Source: Leptolyngbyaceae cyanobacterium M33_DOE_097
Lineage (GTDB): Bacteria; Cyanobacteriota; Cyanobacteriia; Leptolyngbyales; Leptolyngbyaceae
Assembly (NCBI GenBank): GCA_015296075.1
Contig: DVDV01000264.1
Span: 1-64,000 of the forward strand
Reading direction: 5' to 3'
Length of the DNA stretch: 64,000 nucleotides
Shown here: in pieces, positions 8,424 to 16,858 of the stretch
Numbering within the stretch: position 1 is the stretch's first letter
How the letters are laid out: every line of letters begins with the position of its first letter
Notes under the pieces: model-generated
Databases searched by the model: none
Seen by the model: only the letters and a program-made list of their open reading frames with translations
Told to the model about the DNA's origin: nothing
Program-made: the position numbers and the translations under genes

Positions 8424-10595
8424 ATGGCGATGCTAAAACATGCAATGACACAGACCGCCCTCGTTGTTGGGGCAGGTCTCTGCGTGCTGCTGATTGGGGC
8501 AGGCGTCAAAACCGGCTTCAGAATGAGTCAGGGGCAGTCGCCGCTTCCCTTGGTCGGCGAGCAACAGCCGCCCACTTCAGACTCGCAATCCATCGCGTTG
8601 GATCGGCTCAGTTCAGAGGAGCGGCTGCAAAGATTGGAAGCGCTGGCTCAGGGGAACGCTTCAGTTGAGCGCGATCGCGCTCGTTATCTGTTAGCGGCTG
8701 AGTTGCTGCGACAAGACCGCCCCAAGCAAGCTTTGAAGTGGTTAGAGAATCTCGAAACCACCTATCCTCTGCTGGGAGGCCATATTCTGCGGAATCGGGC
8801 GGTTGCCTATGAGCAAACAGGCGATCGCGCCAAAGCTAAAGAAACCTGGCAGGCGTTAGTCAATCAATATCCTGACAATCCGGTAACGGCTGAAGGTCTG
8901 ATCAAACTGGGGCAGACGGAGCAAGCGATCGCCCAGTTTCCGGCGCATCCCCAAACCGTGGCTTTGGCTCAAAAGGGGCTAAAAAAGAATCCTAAAAACC
9001 GAGGGCTGAAGCTGTTAATTGCCCGTCACGGTCACTACCTCTCAGGCTATACCGATTTTCTCGATGCTCTGGTTAAGGAGCATGGGTCAGGGCTGAAACC
9101 AGAAGACTGGGAAGCGATCGCCTTTGGCTACTGGGAGAAACAGCTCTACGGCAAAGCGGGTGAGGCCTATGCCCGTTCGTCGCCCTCGTCACGCAACGCC
9201 TATCGGATCGCACGCGGCTTTCAGCTGGGCAATCGGGAAGGGGCGAAAGTCGCGTATCAAAACATGATTCAGGCGTTTCCTGAAAGTGACGAAACCGCTT
9301 TAGCCCTGCTACGTCTATCGCGGCTGGCGGAACCAACGACCGCGATCGGCTATTTGGATCAGGTGATTCGTCGGTTTCCTGATCGGGCGGGTGAGGCGCT
9401 GTTTGATAAAGCCAATCTGTTAGAACAACAAGGCAAAGGTAAAGAAGCCCAAGAAGCTCGCAAGAGTTTGCTGAATCGTTATGGTAAGTCTAACTCAGCA
9501 GCAGAGTACCGCTGGAAAGTGGCTCAAAGGAGCGCCGCCGAAAAGAATTACAAGTCGGCCTATCGCTGGGCAGAAGGGATCGTTGCCGACAATGGCGAAA
9601 GTGAGTACGCGCCCATGGCCGCTTACTGGATGGGTAAGTGGTCTGAGCAAATGCGCCAAGAACAGCAAGCCCGCAAAGCCTATGAGCAAGTGTTGCGCCG
9701 CTACCCTGAGTCCTATTATGCGTGGCGATCGGCGACGCGTTTGGGCTGGCAGGTCGGCGATTTTGATACGGTACGTGACCTCAACCCAGCTGTAAACCGT
9801 CCTTTAAATCGGCCTGATCTCCCGGTTGGCTCTGACATACTCAAGGAGCTGTTTCGGCTGGGGCAAGACCGAGATGCCTGGGAGCTGTGGCAGGTGGAAT
9901 TTAAGGATCCAGCTAACCCAGCCGTTGCCGAACAGTTCACCGATGGCGTGTTGCGAATTGGGGTCGGTGATTATTTAGATGGCATGTTCATGCTCTCTTT
10001 TTTAAGCCAGCGTGAAAAGCCAGAAGAACAGGAGCAGTATCAAGCCCTCAAACGCCAACGCGCCTATTGGGAGTCGCTCTACCCTTTCCCGTATCTTGAT
10101 CCGATTGAAAGTTGGTCACAAGAACGGCGACTCAATCCCCTATTGGTTACAGCGTTGATTCGACAAGAGTCTCGCTTTATGGCTGGGATCCGCTCATCAG
10201 CGGGAGCCGTGGGTTTAATGCAGGTGATGCCAGATACGGCGGACTGGGTGGCAAAACAGATTCAGTTTAAGAACTATCGGCTGAATCACCCCGAAGACAA
10301 CATCAAGCTGGGCACGTGGTATCTCGACTACACCCATCGCGAGTACAACAACAACTCCATGTTGGCTGTGGCTAGCTACAATGCTGGGCCAGGCGCAGTG
10401 GCTCGTTGGGTACGGGAAAGAGCCGGGGTCGATGTCGATGAGTTTGTCGAAAAGATTCCCTATCAAGAAACGCGGGGTTACGTTAAATCGGTCTTCGCTA
10501 ACTACTGGAATTATTTGAGAATCTACAACCCAGACATTTCTAGACAGGTTGCCCAAATCTCTGAGAAGCATCCACCGTTGGCAATGGCGAAGTAA
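8424..10595 (+). CDS. Soluble lytic murein transglycosylase (Slt70-like)
   Basis: A 723-residue protein. A hydrophobic N-terminal segment (TALVVGAGLCVLLIGAG, about residues 10-26) should export or anchor it in the periplasm. Residues about 60-530 are a helical superhelix of TPR-like pairs. The catalytic SLT domain is at about 555-690: LLVTALIRQESRF with catalytic Glu582, SSAGAVGLMQVMP, and the AVASYNAGPGAVARW motif. It cleaves peptidoglycan glycan strands with formation of 1,6-anhydro-MurNAc. Length and order (superhelix then SLT) fit the Slt70 family. It starts 85 bases after the VWA gene on the same strand; co-transcription is possible. Confidence 0.95.
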   Translation: MAMLKHAMTQTALVVGAGLCVLLIGAGVKTGFRMSQGQSPLPLVGEQQPPTSDSQSIALDRLSSEERLQRLEALAQGNASVERDRARYLLAAELLRQDRPKQALKWLENLETTYPLLGGHILRNRAVAYEQTGDRAKAKETWQALVNQYPDNPVTAEGLIKLGQTEQAIAQFPAHPQTVALAQKGLKKNPKNRGLKLLIARHGHYLSGYTDFLDALVKEHGSGLKPEDWEAIAFGYWEKQLYGKAGEAYARSSPSSRNAYRIARGFQLGNREGAKVAYQNMIQAFPESDETALALLRLSRLAEPTTAIGYLDQVIRRFPDRAGEALFDKANLLEQQGKGKEAQEARKSLLNRYGKSNSAAEYRWKVAQRSAAEKNYKSAYRWAEGIVADNGESEYAPMAAYWMGKWSEQMRQEQQARKAYEQVLRRYPESYYAWRSATRLGWQVGDFDTVRDLNPAVNRPLNRPDLPVGSDILKELFRLGQDRDAWELWQVEFKDPANPAVAEQFTDGVLRIGVGDYLDGMFMLSFLSQREKPEEQEQYQALKRQRAYWESLYPFPYLDPIESWSQERRLNPLLVTALIRQESRFMAGIRSSAGAVGLMQVMPDTADWVAKQIQFKNYRLNHPEDNIKLGTWYLDYTHREYNNNSMLAVASYNAGPGAVARWVRERAGVDVDEFVEKIPYQETRGYVKSVFANYWNYLRIYNPDISRQVAQISEKHPPLAMAK

Positions 10596-10655
10596 CGCTG
10601 CGATCGCGGGCACCTTCCAGTATGCTAAATCCTGTATTGCTCAGGAGTTTCAAAC

Positions 10656-11009
10656 ATGCCACTGATTAAAGTGCAGACCTCAGTGCCCCAAACAGCCGAC
10701 CTTGAGGTGGGTGGTTTATTGAAGCAGTTGTCGAGTAGCCTGGCCAAGCATACAGGCAAACCAGAGTCTTACGTAATGACTGCGTTTGAAGCCGATGTCC
10801 CCATGACTTTTGGCGGCACAACGGACCCAACCGCCTACGTTGAGGTTAAAAGCGTTGGTTCCATGACCCCGGCTCAAACAAAAGCCATGAGCCAGGATTT
10901 TTGTCAACAAATCAGTGACTCGCTCAACGTGCCAACCAACCGAATCTACATTGAGTTTGCCGATGCAAAAGGCGCAATGTGGGGCTGGAATGGCTCGACC
11001 TTTGGTTAA
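10656..11009 (+). CDS. MIF-like tautomerase-family protein
   Basis: A 117-residue protein of the macrophage migration inhibitory factor fold. Pro2 (MPLIKVQT), the catalytic base after Met removal, is present, and the family pattern continues with SYVMTAFEADVPMTFGG, PTAYVEVKSVG and NRIYIEFADAKGAMWGWNGSTFG. Homologs have phenylpyruvate/dopachrome tautomerase activity in vitro; the bacterial role is unclear. It follows the transglycosylase by 60 bases and is closed by a terminator. Confidence 0.92.
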   Translation: MPLIKVQTSVPQTADLEVGGLLKQLSSSLAKHTGKPESYVMTAFEADVPMTFGGTTDPTAYVEVKSVGSMTPAQTKAMSQDFCQQISDSLNVPTNRIYIEFADAKGAMWGWNGSTFG

Positions 11010-11015
11010 AAAAAC

Positions 11016-11058
11016 TGCCCCGACCTCTAACGGGCGATCGGGGCAAGCTTATTTTTCT
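11016..11058 (+). terminator. Rho-independent terminator after MIF-like gene
   Basis: An 8-bp stem, TGCCCCGA (11016-11023) with TCGGGGCA (11038-11045), is followed by a T-rich stretch (ATTTTTCT). An A run lies just upstream, so it may also work weakly in the other direction for ccmK4. Confidence 0.75.
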
Positions 11059-11148
11059 CATTAAATAACATGAACCAATTCCTTGCTATGTAGGTTTGGC
11101 AATGCCCAAGCCCTGCGCAAAGATTGCGTTCTATTTAATCCCTAACCC

Positions 11149-11496
11149 TTAAGCGCCACTGGCGGGGCCTAGCACTCGCCCTTCAACTGCATTACGGAAG
11201 CGCTCAACCTCATCCGTGTAACCAATTGGCAGCACAACTTCAACGTTTTCGTGCGGGTTGGGGATAATTACCCAGGTCTCAACTGTGCCACCCTCAACGT
11301 TAGAAGCCGCTTCCACCCCTGCTTCAACTGCTCGTTTCACTTCCGAGACATCGCCCCGGATGTTGACGGTAAATCGAGCACTACCTGCGCGAATATATCC
11401 AACCAGCGTAATTCGACCCGCTTTGACCATTGCATCAGCCGCTGCCAATACTGCCGGAAAACCCTTCGTTTCAATAGAACCAACCGCCTTCGGCAT
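11149..11496 (-). CDS. ccmK4: Carboxysome shell protein CcmK4
   Basis: A 115-residue single BMC domain protein (AVGSIETKGFPAVLAAADAMVKAGRITLVGYIRAGSARFTVNIRGDV, given here in parts: the start AVGSIETKGFP and the RAGSARFTVNIRGDV strand). The segment WVIIPNPHENVEVVLPI is typical of CcmK4. Such proteins form hexamers that tile the beta-carboxysome facets and whose pores may tune metabolite passage. It is the second gene of a two-gene satellite ccmK locus away from the main ccmKLMN operon, 57 bases after ccmK3. The short C-terminal tail ends in GPASGA. Confidence 0.92.
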   Translation of the reverse strand: MPKAVGSIETKGFPAVLAAADAMVKAGRITLVGYIRAGSARFTVNIRGDVSEVKRAVEAGVEAASNVEGGTVETWVIIPNPHENVEVVLPIGYTDEVERFRNAVEGRVLGPASGA

Positions 11497-11553
11497 TCCT
11501 AATTCTCCTCGTTAACCTGCATGAATAAACAACTTGCTCGCTACAAACGCTAC

Positions 11554-11865
11554 CTAAAATCGAAAGGCATCGACTAGAGGTGTAAAGTCGATTGGCATGA
11601 CCGATTCCACGTTTTCGGGGGGATTAGGCACGATATAGTGTGAAACCAGTCTGTCACCCGGAGGCGTTGCTTGAGCCGCTTGAATTCCCGCTGCGACGGC
11701 TTGCCGCACTTCTGCCGTAGGACCCCTCACTGCCACTAAAAACTCTGCTCGCTCTGCTAAACCAAAATAGACAAGAGTGACTCGCCCCGATTTCACCATT
11801 GCGTCTGCCGCTGCAATCACCGGAGGAAACCCATTTGTCTGAATCACGCCTACCGCAAGCGGCAT
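11554..11865 (-). CDS. ccmK3: Carboxysome shell protein CcmK3
   Basis: A 103-residue BMC domain protein. It has the CcmK3 hallmarks LVYFGLAERAEFLVAVRGP in place of the usual pore segment, and VSHYIVPNPPENVESVMP. CcmK3 is thought not to form stable homohexamers but to mix with CcmK4 in heterohexamers that occupy part of the shell. Gene order ccmK3-ccmK4 is the usual one for this satellite locus. The two genes are probably one transcript starting upstream of 11865. Confidence 0.92.
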   Translation of the reverse strand: MPLAVGVIQTNGFPPVIAAADAMVKSGRVTLVYFGLAERAEFLVAVRGPTAEVRQAVAAGIQAAQATPPGDRLVSHYIVPNPPENVESVMPIDFTPLVDAFRF

Positions 11866-12075
11866 AAGTTGCTCCTAGCAAATCAATCAATAACCCACAA
11901 GATATTCTATGCGTCTTTGTGACCAAATTTGAGGAGAATATCGAGGGTTTGCAGCTTTAAGGCAATTCTTTAAATATGTTCACAGCCTGAAACGTTGGTG
12001 TTTAGGCGATCGCCCCTGGCTTCCCCGGTTCAACCCATTAAGAAAACATGAACTACTCTAGTAAAAACTTGCCAA

Positions 12076-12282
12076 TCAAGAAGTGATGACCCATTTTTTA
12101 AAGCGGTTAGGACTGATGCACCCACGGCTATACGTGACTTCTTGACTGGTATCAGAGGCAAAGTGCACACACCACTGGTGCCGATTCATCTGCAAGTAGA
12201 GGTAGCCAAGTCCAAATGCCACACAGGTAACCGAGCCAAACACGCAGATAGCAAGCGTTTTGCGACGCGATAAATGCTTCAT
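12076..12282 (-). CDS. Small single-span membrane protein, unknown
   Basis: A 68-residue protein with a basic N terminus (MKHLSRRK), one membrane span (LAICVFGSVTCVAFGLGYLYL) and a short polar C terminus with two cysteines. I chose the ATG at 12282 because the signal-anchor pattern starts there; an upstream start would add 30 residues of unremarkable sequence. No family recognised. Whether it is expressed is uncertain. Confidence 0.35.
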   Translation of the reverse strand: MKHLSRRKTLAICVFGSVTCVAFGLGYLYLQMNRHQWCVHFASDTSQEVTYSRGCISPNRFKKWVITS

Positions 12283-12476
12283 TCGAAAAAAACAATAAAG
12301 TTGACCCAATTCCAAATTGGTGATGTGTATAAGGCCGAACCTGATCAACTCCCCACACTTTTGAGTCTGCACAGACTCCAGGTGATTTACTAACCTAAGA
12401 AATTTTTTGCCGCAGAACCGTGGTGCTTGCTACAGAATACAAACAGAGGTCTAACTGCTGCCAACCCCAAAAAGCT

Positions 12477-12716
12477 ATGAGCGATAACAAAGCTGGATTT
12501 CCCTGGTATTTTGCGATCGACGATCGCCTCGTCAAGGTCGTCGCTACCCCCGATGGCGGTATGGACGTACTCGTGCTTGATCCTAGCACAGGCCAATTAG
12601 AGCAAAACCTGGCTTATCTGGCGCAATGCTTTGAACCGGGTCGAGCCGTTGAGCGTTTGACCGAAGCAGAATTTACGACACGCATACAGCAGCAAACATC
12701 TGAGGGGGAAAACTGA
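12477..12716 (+). CDS. Conserved hypothetical small protein
   Basis: A 79-residue protein (MSDNKAGFPWYFAIDDRLVK, ending in QQQTSEGEN) of mixed alpha/beta character without membrane segments or known motifs. The ATG at 12477 fits the soluble fold better than an upstream start at 12420, which adds Cys-rich, unstructured residues. Function unknown. It precedes the adenylate cyclase by 180 bases on the same strand. Confidence 0.6.
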   Translation: MSDNKAGFPWYFAIDDRLVKVVATPDGGMDVLVLDPSTGQLEQNLAYLAQCFEPGRAVERLTEAEFTTRIQQQTSEGEN

Positions 12717-12896
12717 GTCTTACTACCTCGGTTTTGCGAAAGTGAAAGTGTCCTGATGGTGAGTTGACATCTGTATAAGGAAAATATTCGTATACAAATA
12801 AGACAGCAAATGCGATGATCGATTCCTATTTGGGGGCGAGGCTCGTGTATCTAACCAGGGTGATTCGTTTTTTAGCAACTGGTAGGAGACTTGACC

Positions 12897-14405
12897 ATGA
12901 AACCAACGCCTGTCCCTCAATGGTGGCGTTCACTCATTCAACGAGTGGTTGAGCCTGGGTTAGGGTTGCTCAATCGACGCACAATTCTCGTGTTGACCTT
13001 GTTGCTCTGTGCCGGAGTTGCAGGGGCATTGTGGAATATGGCACAACTTTCAACCAACCTGATGCGATCGCAGGCAATCAGTAATGCGGCGCTCTACGCT
13101 CGCACCATGGAGGAAGCTCGCACGCTTTACAGTAGTGCTGTCGTTGATCGGTTAAAGAAAATTGAGGGAGTTGCGATCGGATCAGATATATCAGGCGATT
13201 CAAAGGAGTTTCCCTTACCTGCCGTCTACCTGATTGAGTTGGGCCATCGCATCAGCAGCAATGATAATGGCATGTCAATGCGGTTATACAGCGACTATCC
13301 GTTTCCGCAACGGCAAAAGGAAGGTGGTCCACGCGATGACTACGAGCGAACCGCACTCAAAGCACTAAGGGCAAACCCAGACCAACCCTTCGTTCAGTTT
13401 GTGTCAATTCAAGGTAAGCCAGCGCTTCGCTATGCCCAGGCTGACATCATGAAGCAGACCTGTGTAGAGTGCCATAACGCCCTGTCCGACAGCCCAAAGC
13501 GTGATTGGAAAGTGGGCGATGTGCGTGGCGTACTTGAAATCATTACGCCGCTGGACAAGTTTGTAGCGCAAACCAATGCGGGGTTACGCAATACATTTTT
13601 CACCTTGCTGGCGCTCTCGTGGTTGGGTTTAGCGGGTATCGCGATCGTGATCGGGCGGCTGCGTCAGACCTCACAAGAGCTAGAGTTACGCGTGTATGAA
13701 CGAACGCGACAACTGCAAGCCACTAACCACGAGTTAACCGTTGAAAAAGAAAAATCAGAAGGTTTATTACTCAACATTCTGCCCAGCCCGATCGCCGAGC
13801 GGCTCAAAATTGGGGATGAACGCATCGCGGATGGGTTTGCCTCCGTCACGATTCTCTTTGCAGATTTGGTGGACTTTACCCAATTAGCCGAGCAACTTCC
13901 CCCAAATGAATTAATTGTTTTATTAAACGAAATTTTTTCAGCCTTTGATCAACTGACTGAAAAGTATGGATTAGAAAAGATTAAGACGATTGGTGATGCT
14001 TACATGGTGGCGGGTGGCCTGCCAAAGCCAAGAGCAGACCATGCCGAAGCGATCGCCGAAATGGCTCTAGCCATGCAAGTTGAGATCGAGCGGTTTAACC
14101 AGCGCTATGACTACCAGTGCCGCCTGCGGATTGGGATCAACACTGGCCCAGTTGTAGCAGGTGTGATTGGCACTAAGAAGTTTATTTATGACTTGTGGGG
14201 CGACACCGTTAATGTGGCGAGTCGCATGGAGTCGCATGGAGTCGCGGGTAAAATTCAAGTCACTCAGGCGACTTACGAAGCCCTCCGCGATCGCTACACG
14301 TTTGAACCGCGTGGCATCGTGAGAATCAAGGGCAAGGGCTCGATCGAAGCTTACTTTTTAACAGGCAAACAATCGGTCCCGACTAAAGTGTTGGTGACAC
14401 CTTAG
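12897..14405 (+). CDS. Membrane adenylate cyclase with heme-binding Tll0287-like sensor
   Basis: A 502-residue receptor-type class III cyclase. One membrane span (about residues 23-45) is followed by a periplasmic DUF3365/Tll0287-like domain (about 55-225) with a c-type heme motif CVECH near residue 189, a second span (about 230-252), a coiled coil, and a C-terminal cyclase domain (about 300-495). Metal-binding Asp residues are in FADLVDFT; Lys in KIKTIGD and Asp in YDLWGDTVN are the ATP-selecting pair, and Asn and Arg of VNVASR are the transition-state residues. This predicts cAMP, not cGMP. The heme domain should sense redox state or a gas ligand. The start ATG follows AGGAG; a TTG six bases upstream is less likely. 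Confidence 0.93.
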   Translation: MKPTPVPQWWRSLIQRVVEPGLGLLNRRTILVLTLLLCAGVAGALWNMAQLSTNLMRSQAISNAALYARTMEEARTLYSSAVVDRLKKIEGVAIGSDISGDSKEFPLPAVYLIELGHRISSNDNGMSMRLYSDYPFPQRQKEGGPRDDYERTALKALRANPDQPFVQFVSIQGKPALRYAQADIMKQTCVECHNALSDSPKRDWKVGDVRGVLEIITPLDKFVAQTNAGLRNTFFTLLALSWLGLAGIAIVIGRLRQTSQELELRVYERTRQLQATNHELTVEKEKSEGLLLNILPSPIAERLKIGDERIADGFASVTILFADLVDFTQLAEQLPPNELIVLLNEIFSAFDQLTEKYGLEKIKTIGDAYMVAGGLPKPRADHAEAIAEMALAMQVEIERFNQRYDYQCRLRIGINTGPVVAGVIGTKKFIYDLWGDTVNVASRMESHGVAGKIQVTQATYEALRDRYTFEPRGIVRIKGKGSIEAYFLTGKQSVPTKVLVTP

Positions 14406-14409
14406 AAGC

Positions 14410-16743
14410 TCATTTTCGGCGGAGCGATTTTTGCCGAGTCAACGCTTTCAATTGCTGCTGCAACCCGCCCAGATCAGGGTTTTCGCCACCATAACGCCAG
14501 CGCACGTACGCTTCAGAGATGGTTGAGACACGCTCGGTGCGATCGCCTGGTTGTCTTGACTGCAGGTCACTAGCATATTCCAACGGAGTTTGGGCTGCTG
14601 GCTTAGGCATACCCTGCTGTGCCAACCAACCCAACATTTGCTGGTACAAACGCTCCATTGGGGGTAGTGCGGCTAACCGCCGTTGATGTCGCCAGTTTAG
14701 CCAGAGTAAGGAAAGCAGCCATCCAATCAGTCCTGCGATCGCCATCACTAACAGGGCAATCAACAGTCCGACCCAGCCTTGCGAAAATAGATTGACAAAC
14801 CAACCAATGACGTTGGCGACCCATCCAAACACGGTGCCAAAGAAGCGACCCAACGCACTTGAGACAGGCGATGGCAGCCAACCTGCAACCCAATTCCAAA
14901 ACTGTCGCAACACTGTAAAGGTTTGGTCTTCTTCAATCGACGGGGGAATTAACTCATGCCCCGGAATCGGATCAAACGCAAACCAACCATACTTGGGAAA
15001 GTACACCTCAGTTACCGCATAAGCATCGGTATTTCGCACGACATACAGCCCCGTAAACGGGTTGAACTCGCCAGGAGCAAAGCCGACTGCCAGCCGCGCC
15101 GGAATTCCCAGCGATCGCAGCATGATCGTCAAGGTAGTCGAAAAATGATCGGGATAGCCCCCTTTGAACTTAAATAAGAAAGCCTCAACTAAGTCCTCAT
15201 TTTTTCCCAGGTAGCCCATATCAGGCTGAATCGCGTAGTTTTGCTTGATGGCTTGGGCCAAAAATAGTGCCTTCTCATAAGGATTGGTCAGTGGTTTTTC
15301 TGACTTTGCCAGTAGCGCTTCTGCCTGTTGACGCACCCGTTCGCGAATCTTTGCGGGCACCTCCAGGTAGTGCTTTTGAATTGGCTTGGAATACTTTGTC
15401 GGCGCTTTGGCTAACCGGGTGCGATCGCGGTAAGGCACCTCTGAAATTACTGTATAGGTTAAGCCCTCCCGCAAACCCAGCGGCGATCGCAAGTTTCCTT
15501 CCGGGTCGATCCCAACCTGCACCGTGGGGAAGAACAATTCTTTGGGCTGCGGCAATGCAGGAATAATGTTGGGCAATTCAGTTGTAATCGTGTAAGTCTG
15601 CACCACTTCTTTAGTGCGAGATGCGATCACCGGACGCGGTAAGAAGAACTGATACAACCAGGGGGGGCGACTAACCGTTTTGGATTCTTTATTTCGCGAG
15701 ATTTCCCAGCCTTGACCAAGGTAGCGATCAAAAGCCAGGACGCGCCAGTAGCCTTCTGCCTGCGATCGCACCCGCATCACGACTTTCGGCTGCATCTGAC
15801 CTCGCAAATTTTGATTCATGCGAGTATTAAAACCGTAATAAAACTCTGAATCGAGTTCACCCGGTTCTAGCCCCTGCTCACCTACCCCCCCTGCACCCGA
15901 TCCCTGACTATTCGGATTGCCATTGCGGACGTAGCCCGGATTGATGATCTGGCTATTATCAAAACCTTGCGGGGTGTCAATTTGAGAACTGACCGGAAAA
16001 GTCCGCAGTTGATAGCCCGGTAAGCGCGGCATCATCGCAAAAATCGTCAGCCCCAAAGACAAGATGACCAGCAAGAAGAGACCGAGTTGCTTGGGTGACA
16101 AGCCCACCTGCCGAAAGGGCGATCGCACCGTTGGCCCTTCTAACCCCAGCCGCGATCGATAGTCCAGCACCAGAACGGGCAGGGCGATCGCCAAGAAAGC
16201 GAGCAAAAACAGCCCAAACACCATTGTTTGACTTAGAGTACACGCGACCCCAATCAAAATCAGACCGATCACCATTGAGTAGCCCAGGTCTTTGCGCCGA
16301 GGCAAATCAAACGTGTGCAACACTTGGAGCCGCACCAACAGTTCTGCGAGAACGAGACGGGTGTCGTTGGTCGCACTCCGCAACCCCGCAAAAAATGAAA
16401 AAAGTGCCAGCAGCATCATGATTGCCAGCACAAATTTCACGGCAACATTGCGTTTGCGACGTCGGTAGTAACTTAAAATTGCCCCGGCAATGCTCAATGG
16501 CACCGCCCAATAACTGAGCTTTTCATCACTTCCAGCCGCAACATCCAGGGCGATGATCCCCACTGTCACCATGGCCTGCGCCAGCGCCCGCAGCGCAATC
16601 GAGTTTTCTGGGGCTTCAAGCGGGGTTGCCTCGACTCGGCGCACGACCTGCCGCACCAAGGGCAGCGATCGCCACTGACGGATATTGGTACTACCAGACA
16701 TATTTGCTAGAAAAGAAGACAAATTCATAGCTATCCTAACCAT
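14410..16743 (-). CDS. Transglutaminase-like membrane protein, catalytic residues missing
   Basis: A 777-residue protein. Residues about 50-230 hold five or six membrane spans (DUF3488/TgpA-like N-terminal domain); a large extracytoplasmic region follows with a transglutaminase-like core at about 500-590; a last span lies near 670 and a C-terminal DUF4129-like tail follows. In active members the core has Gly-x-Cys and His-Ala-Trp; here the places read GGYPDHFSTTL (near 528) and NTDAYAVTEVYFP (near 578), so the nucleophilic Cys and the His are gone. The rest (SLGIPARLAVGFAPGEFNP, KYGWFAFDPIPG) is intact. It is probably a structural or binding protein. It converges on the cyclase gene with only four bases between stops. 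Confidence 0.9.
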   Translation of the reverse strand: MVRIAMNLSSFLANMSGSTNIRQWRSLPLVRQVVRRVEATPLEAPENSIALRALAQAMVTVGIIALDVAAGSDEKLSYWAVPLSIAGAILSYYRRRKRNVAVKFVLAIMMLLALFSFFAGLRSATNDTRLVLAELLVRLQVLHTFDLPRRKDLGYSMVIGLILIGVACTLSQTMVFGLFLLAFLAIALPVLVLDYRSRLGLEGPTVRSPFRQVGLSPKQLGLFLLVILSLGLTIFAMMPRLPGYQLRTFPVSSQIDTPQGFDNSQIINPGYVRNGNPNSQGSGAGGVGEQGLEPGELDSEFYYGFNTRMNQNLRGQMQPKVVMRVRSQAEGYWRVLAFDRYLGQGWEISRNKESKTVSRPPWLYQFFLPRPVIASRTKEVVQTYTITTELPNIIPALPQPKELFFPTVQVGIDPEGNLRSPLGLREGLTYTVISEVPYRDRTRLAKAPTKYSKPIQKHYLEVPAKIRERVRQQAEALLAKSEKPLTNPYEKALFLAQAIKQNYAIQPDMGYLGKNEDLVEAFLFKFKGGYPDHFSTTLTIMLRSLGIPARLAVGFAPGEFNPFTGLYVVRNTDAYAVTEVYFPKYGWFAFDPIPGHELIPPSIEEDQTFTVLRQFWNWVAGWLPSPVSSALGRFFGTVFGWVANVIGWFVNLFSQGWVGLLIALLVMAIAGLIGWLLSLLWLNWRHQRRLAALPPMERLYQQMLGWLAQQGMPKPAAQTPLEYASDLQSRQPGDRTERVSTISEAYVRWRYGGENPDLGGLQQQLKALTRQKSLRRK

Positions 16744-16775
16744 AGGCTGGCTAAACTGCCCACAGCAAAGGCACG

Positions 16776-16815
16776 GTCAAAACAAAGCAACCAATAAACG
16801 AGTTACTGGTTGCTT
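16776..16815 (-). terminator. Terminator of hetZ-patU transcript
   Basis: Read on the minus strand, AAGCAACCAGTAA pairs with TTATTGGTTGCTT (one mismatch), followed by TGTTTTG. It sits 44 bases after the patU stop and separates patU from the next minus-strand gene. Confidence 0.65.
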
Positions 16816-16858
16816 CGAACGTCACCTATTTATCTGGGATAGCTAACCCTGACTTCTT

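Noticed and set aside
14215-14245. Short tandem duplication in the cyclase gene
   Set aside because: The repeated AGTCGCATGG simply encodes the conserved SRMESHGV segment of cyclases.
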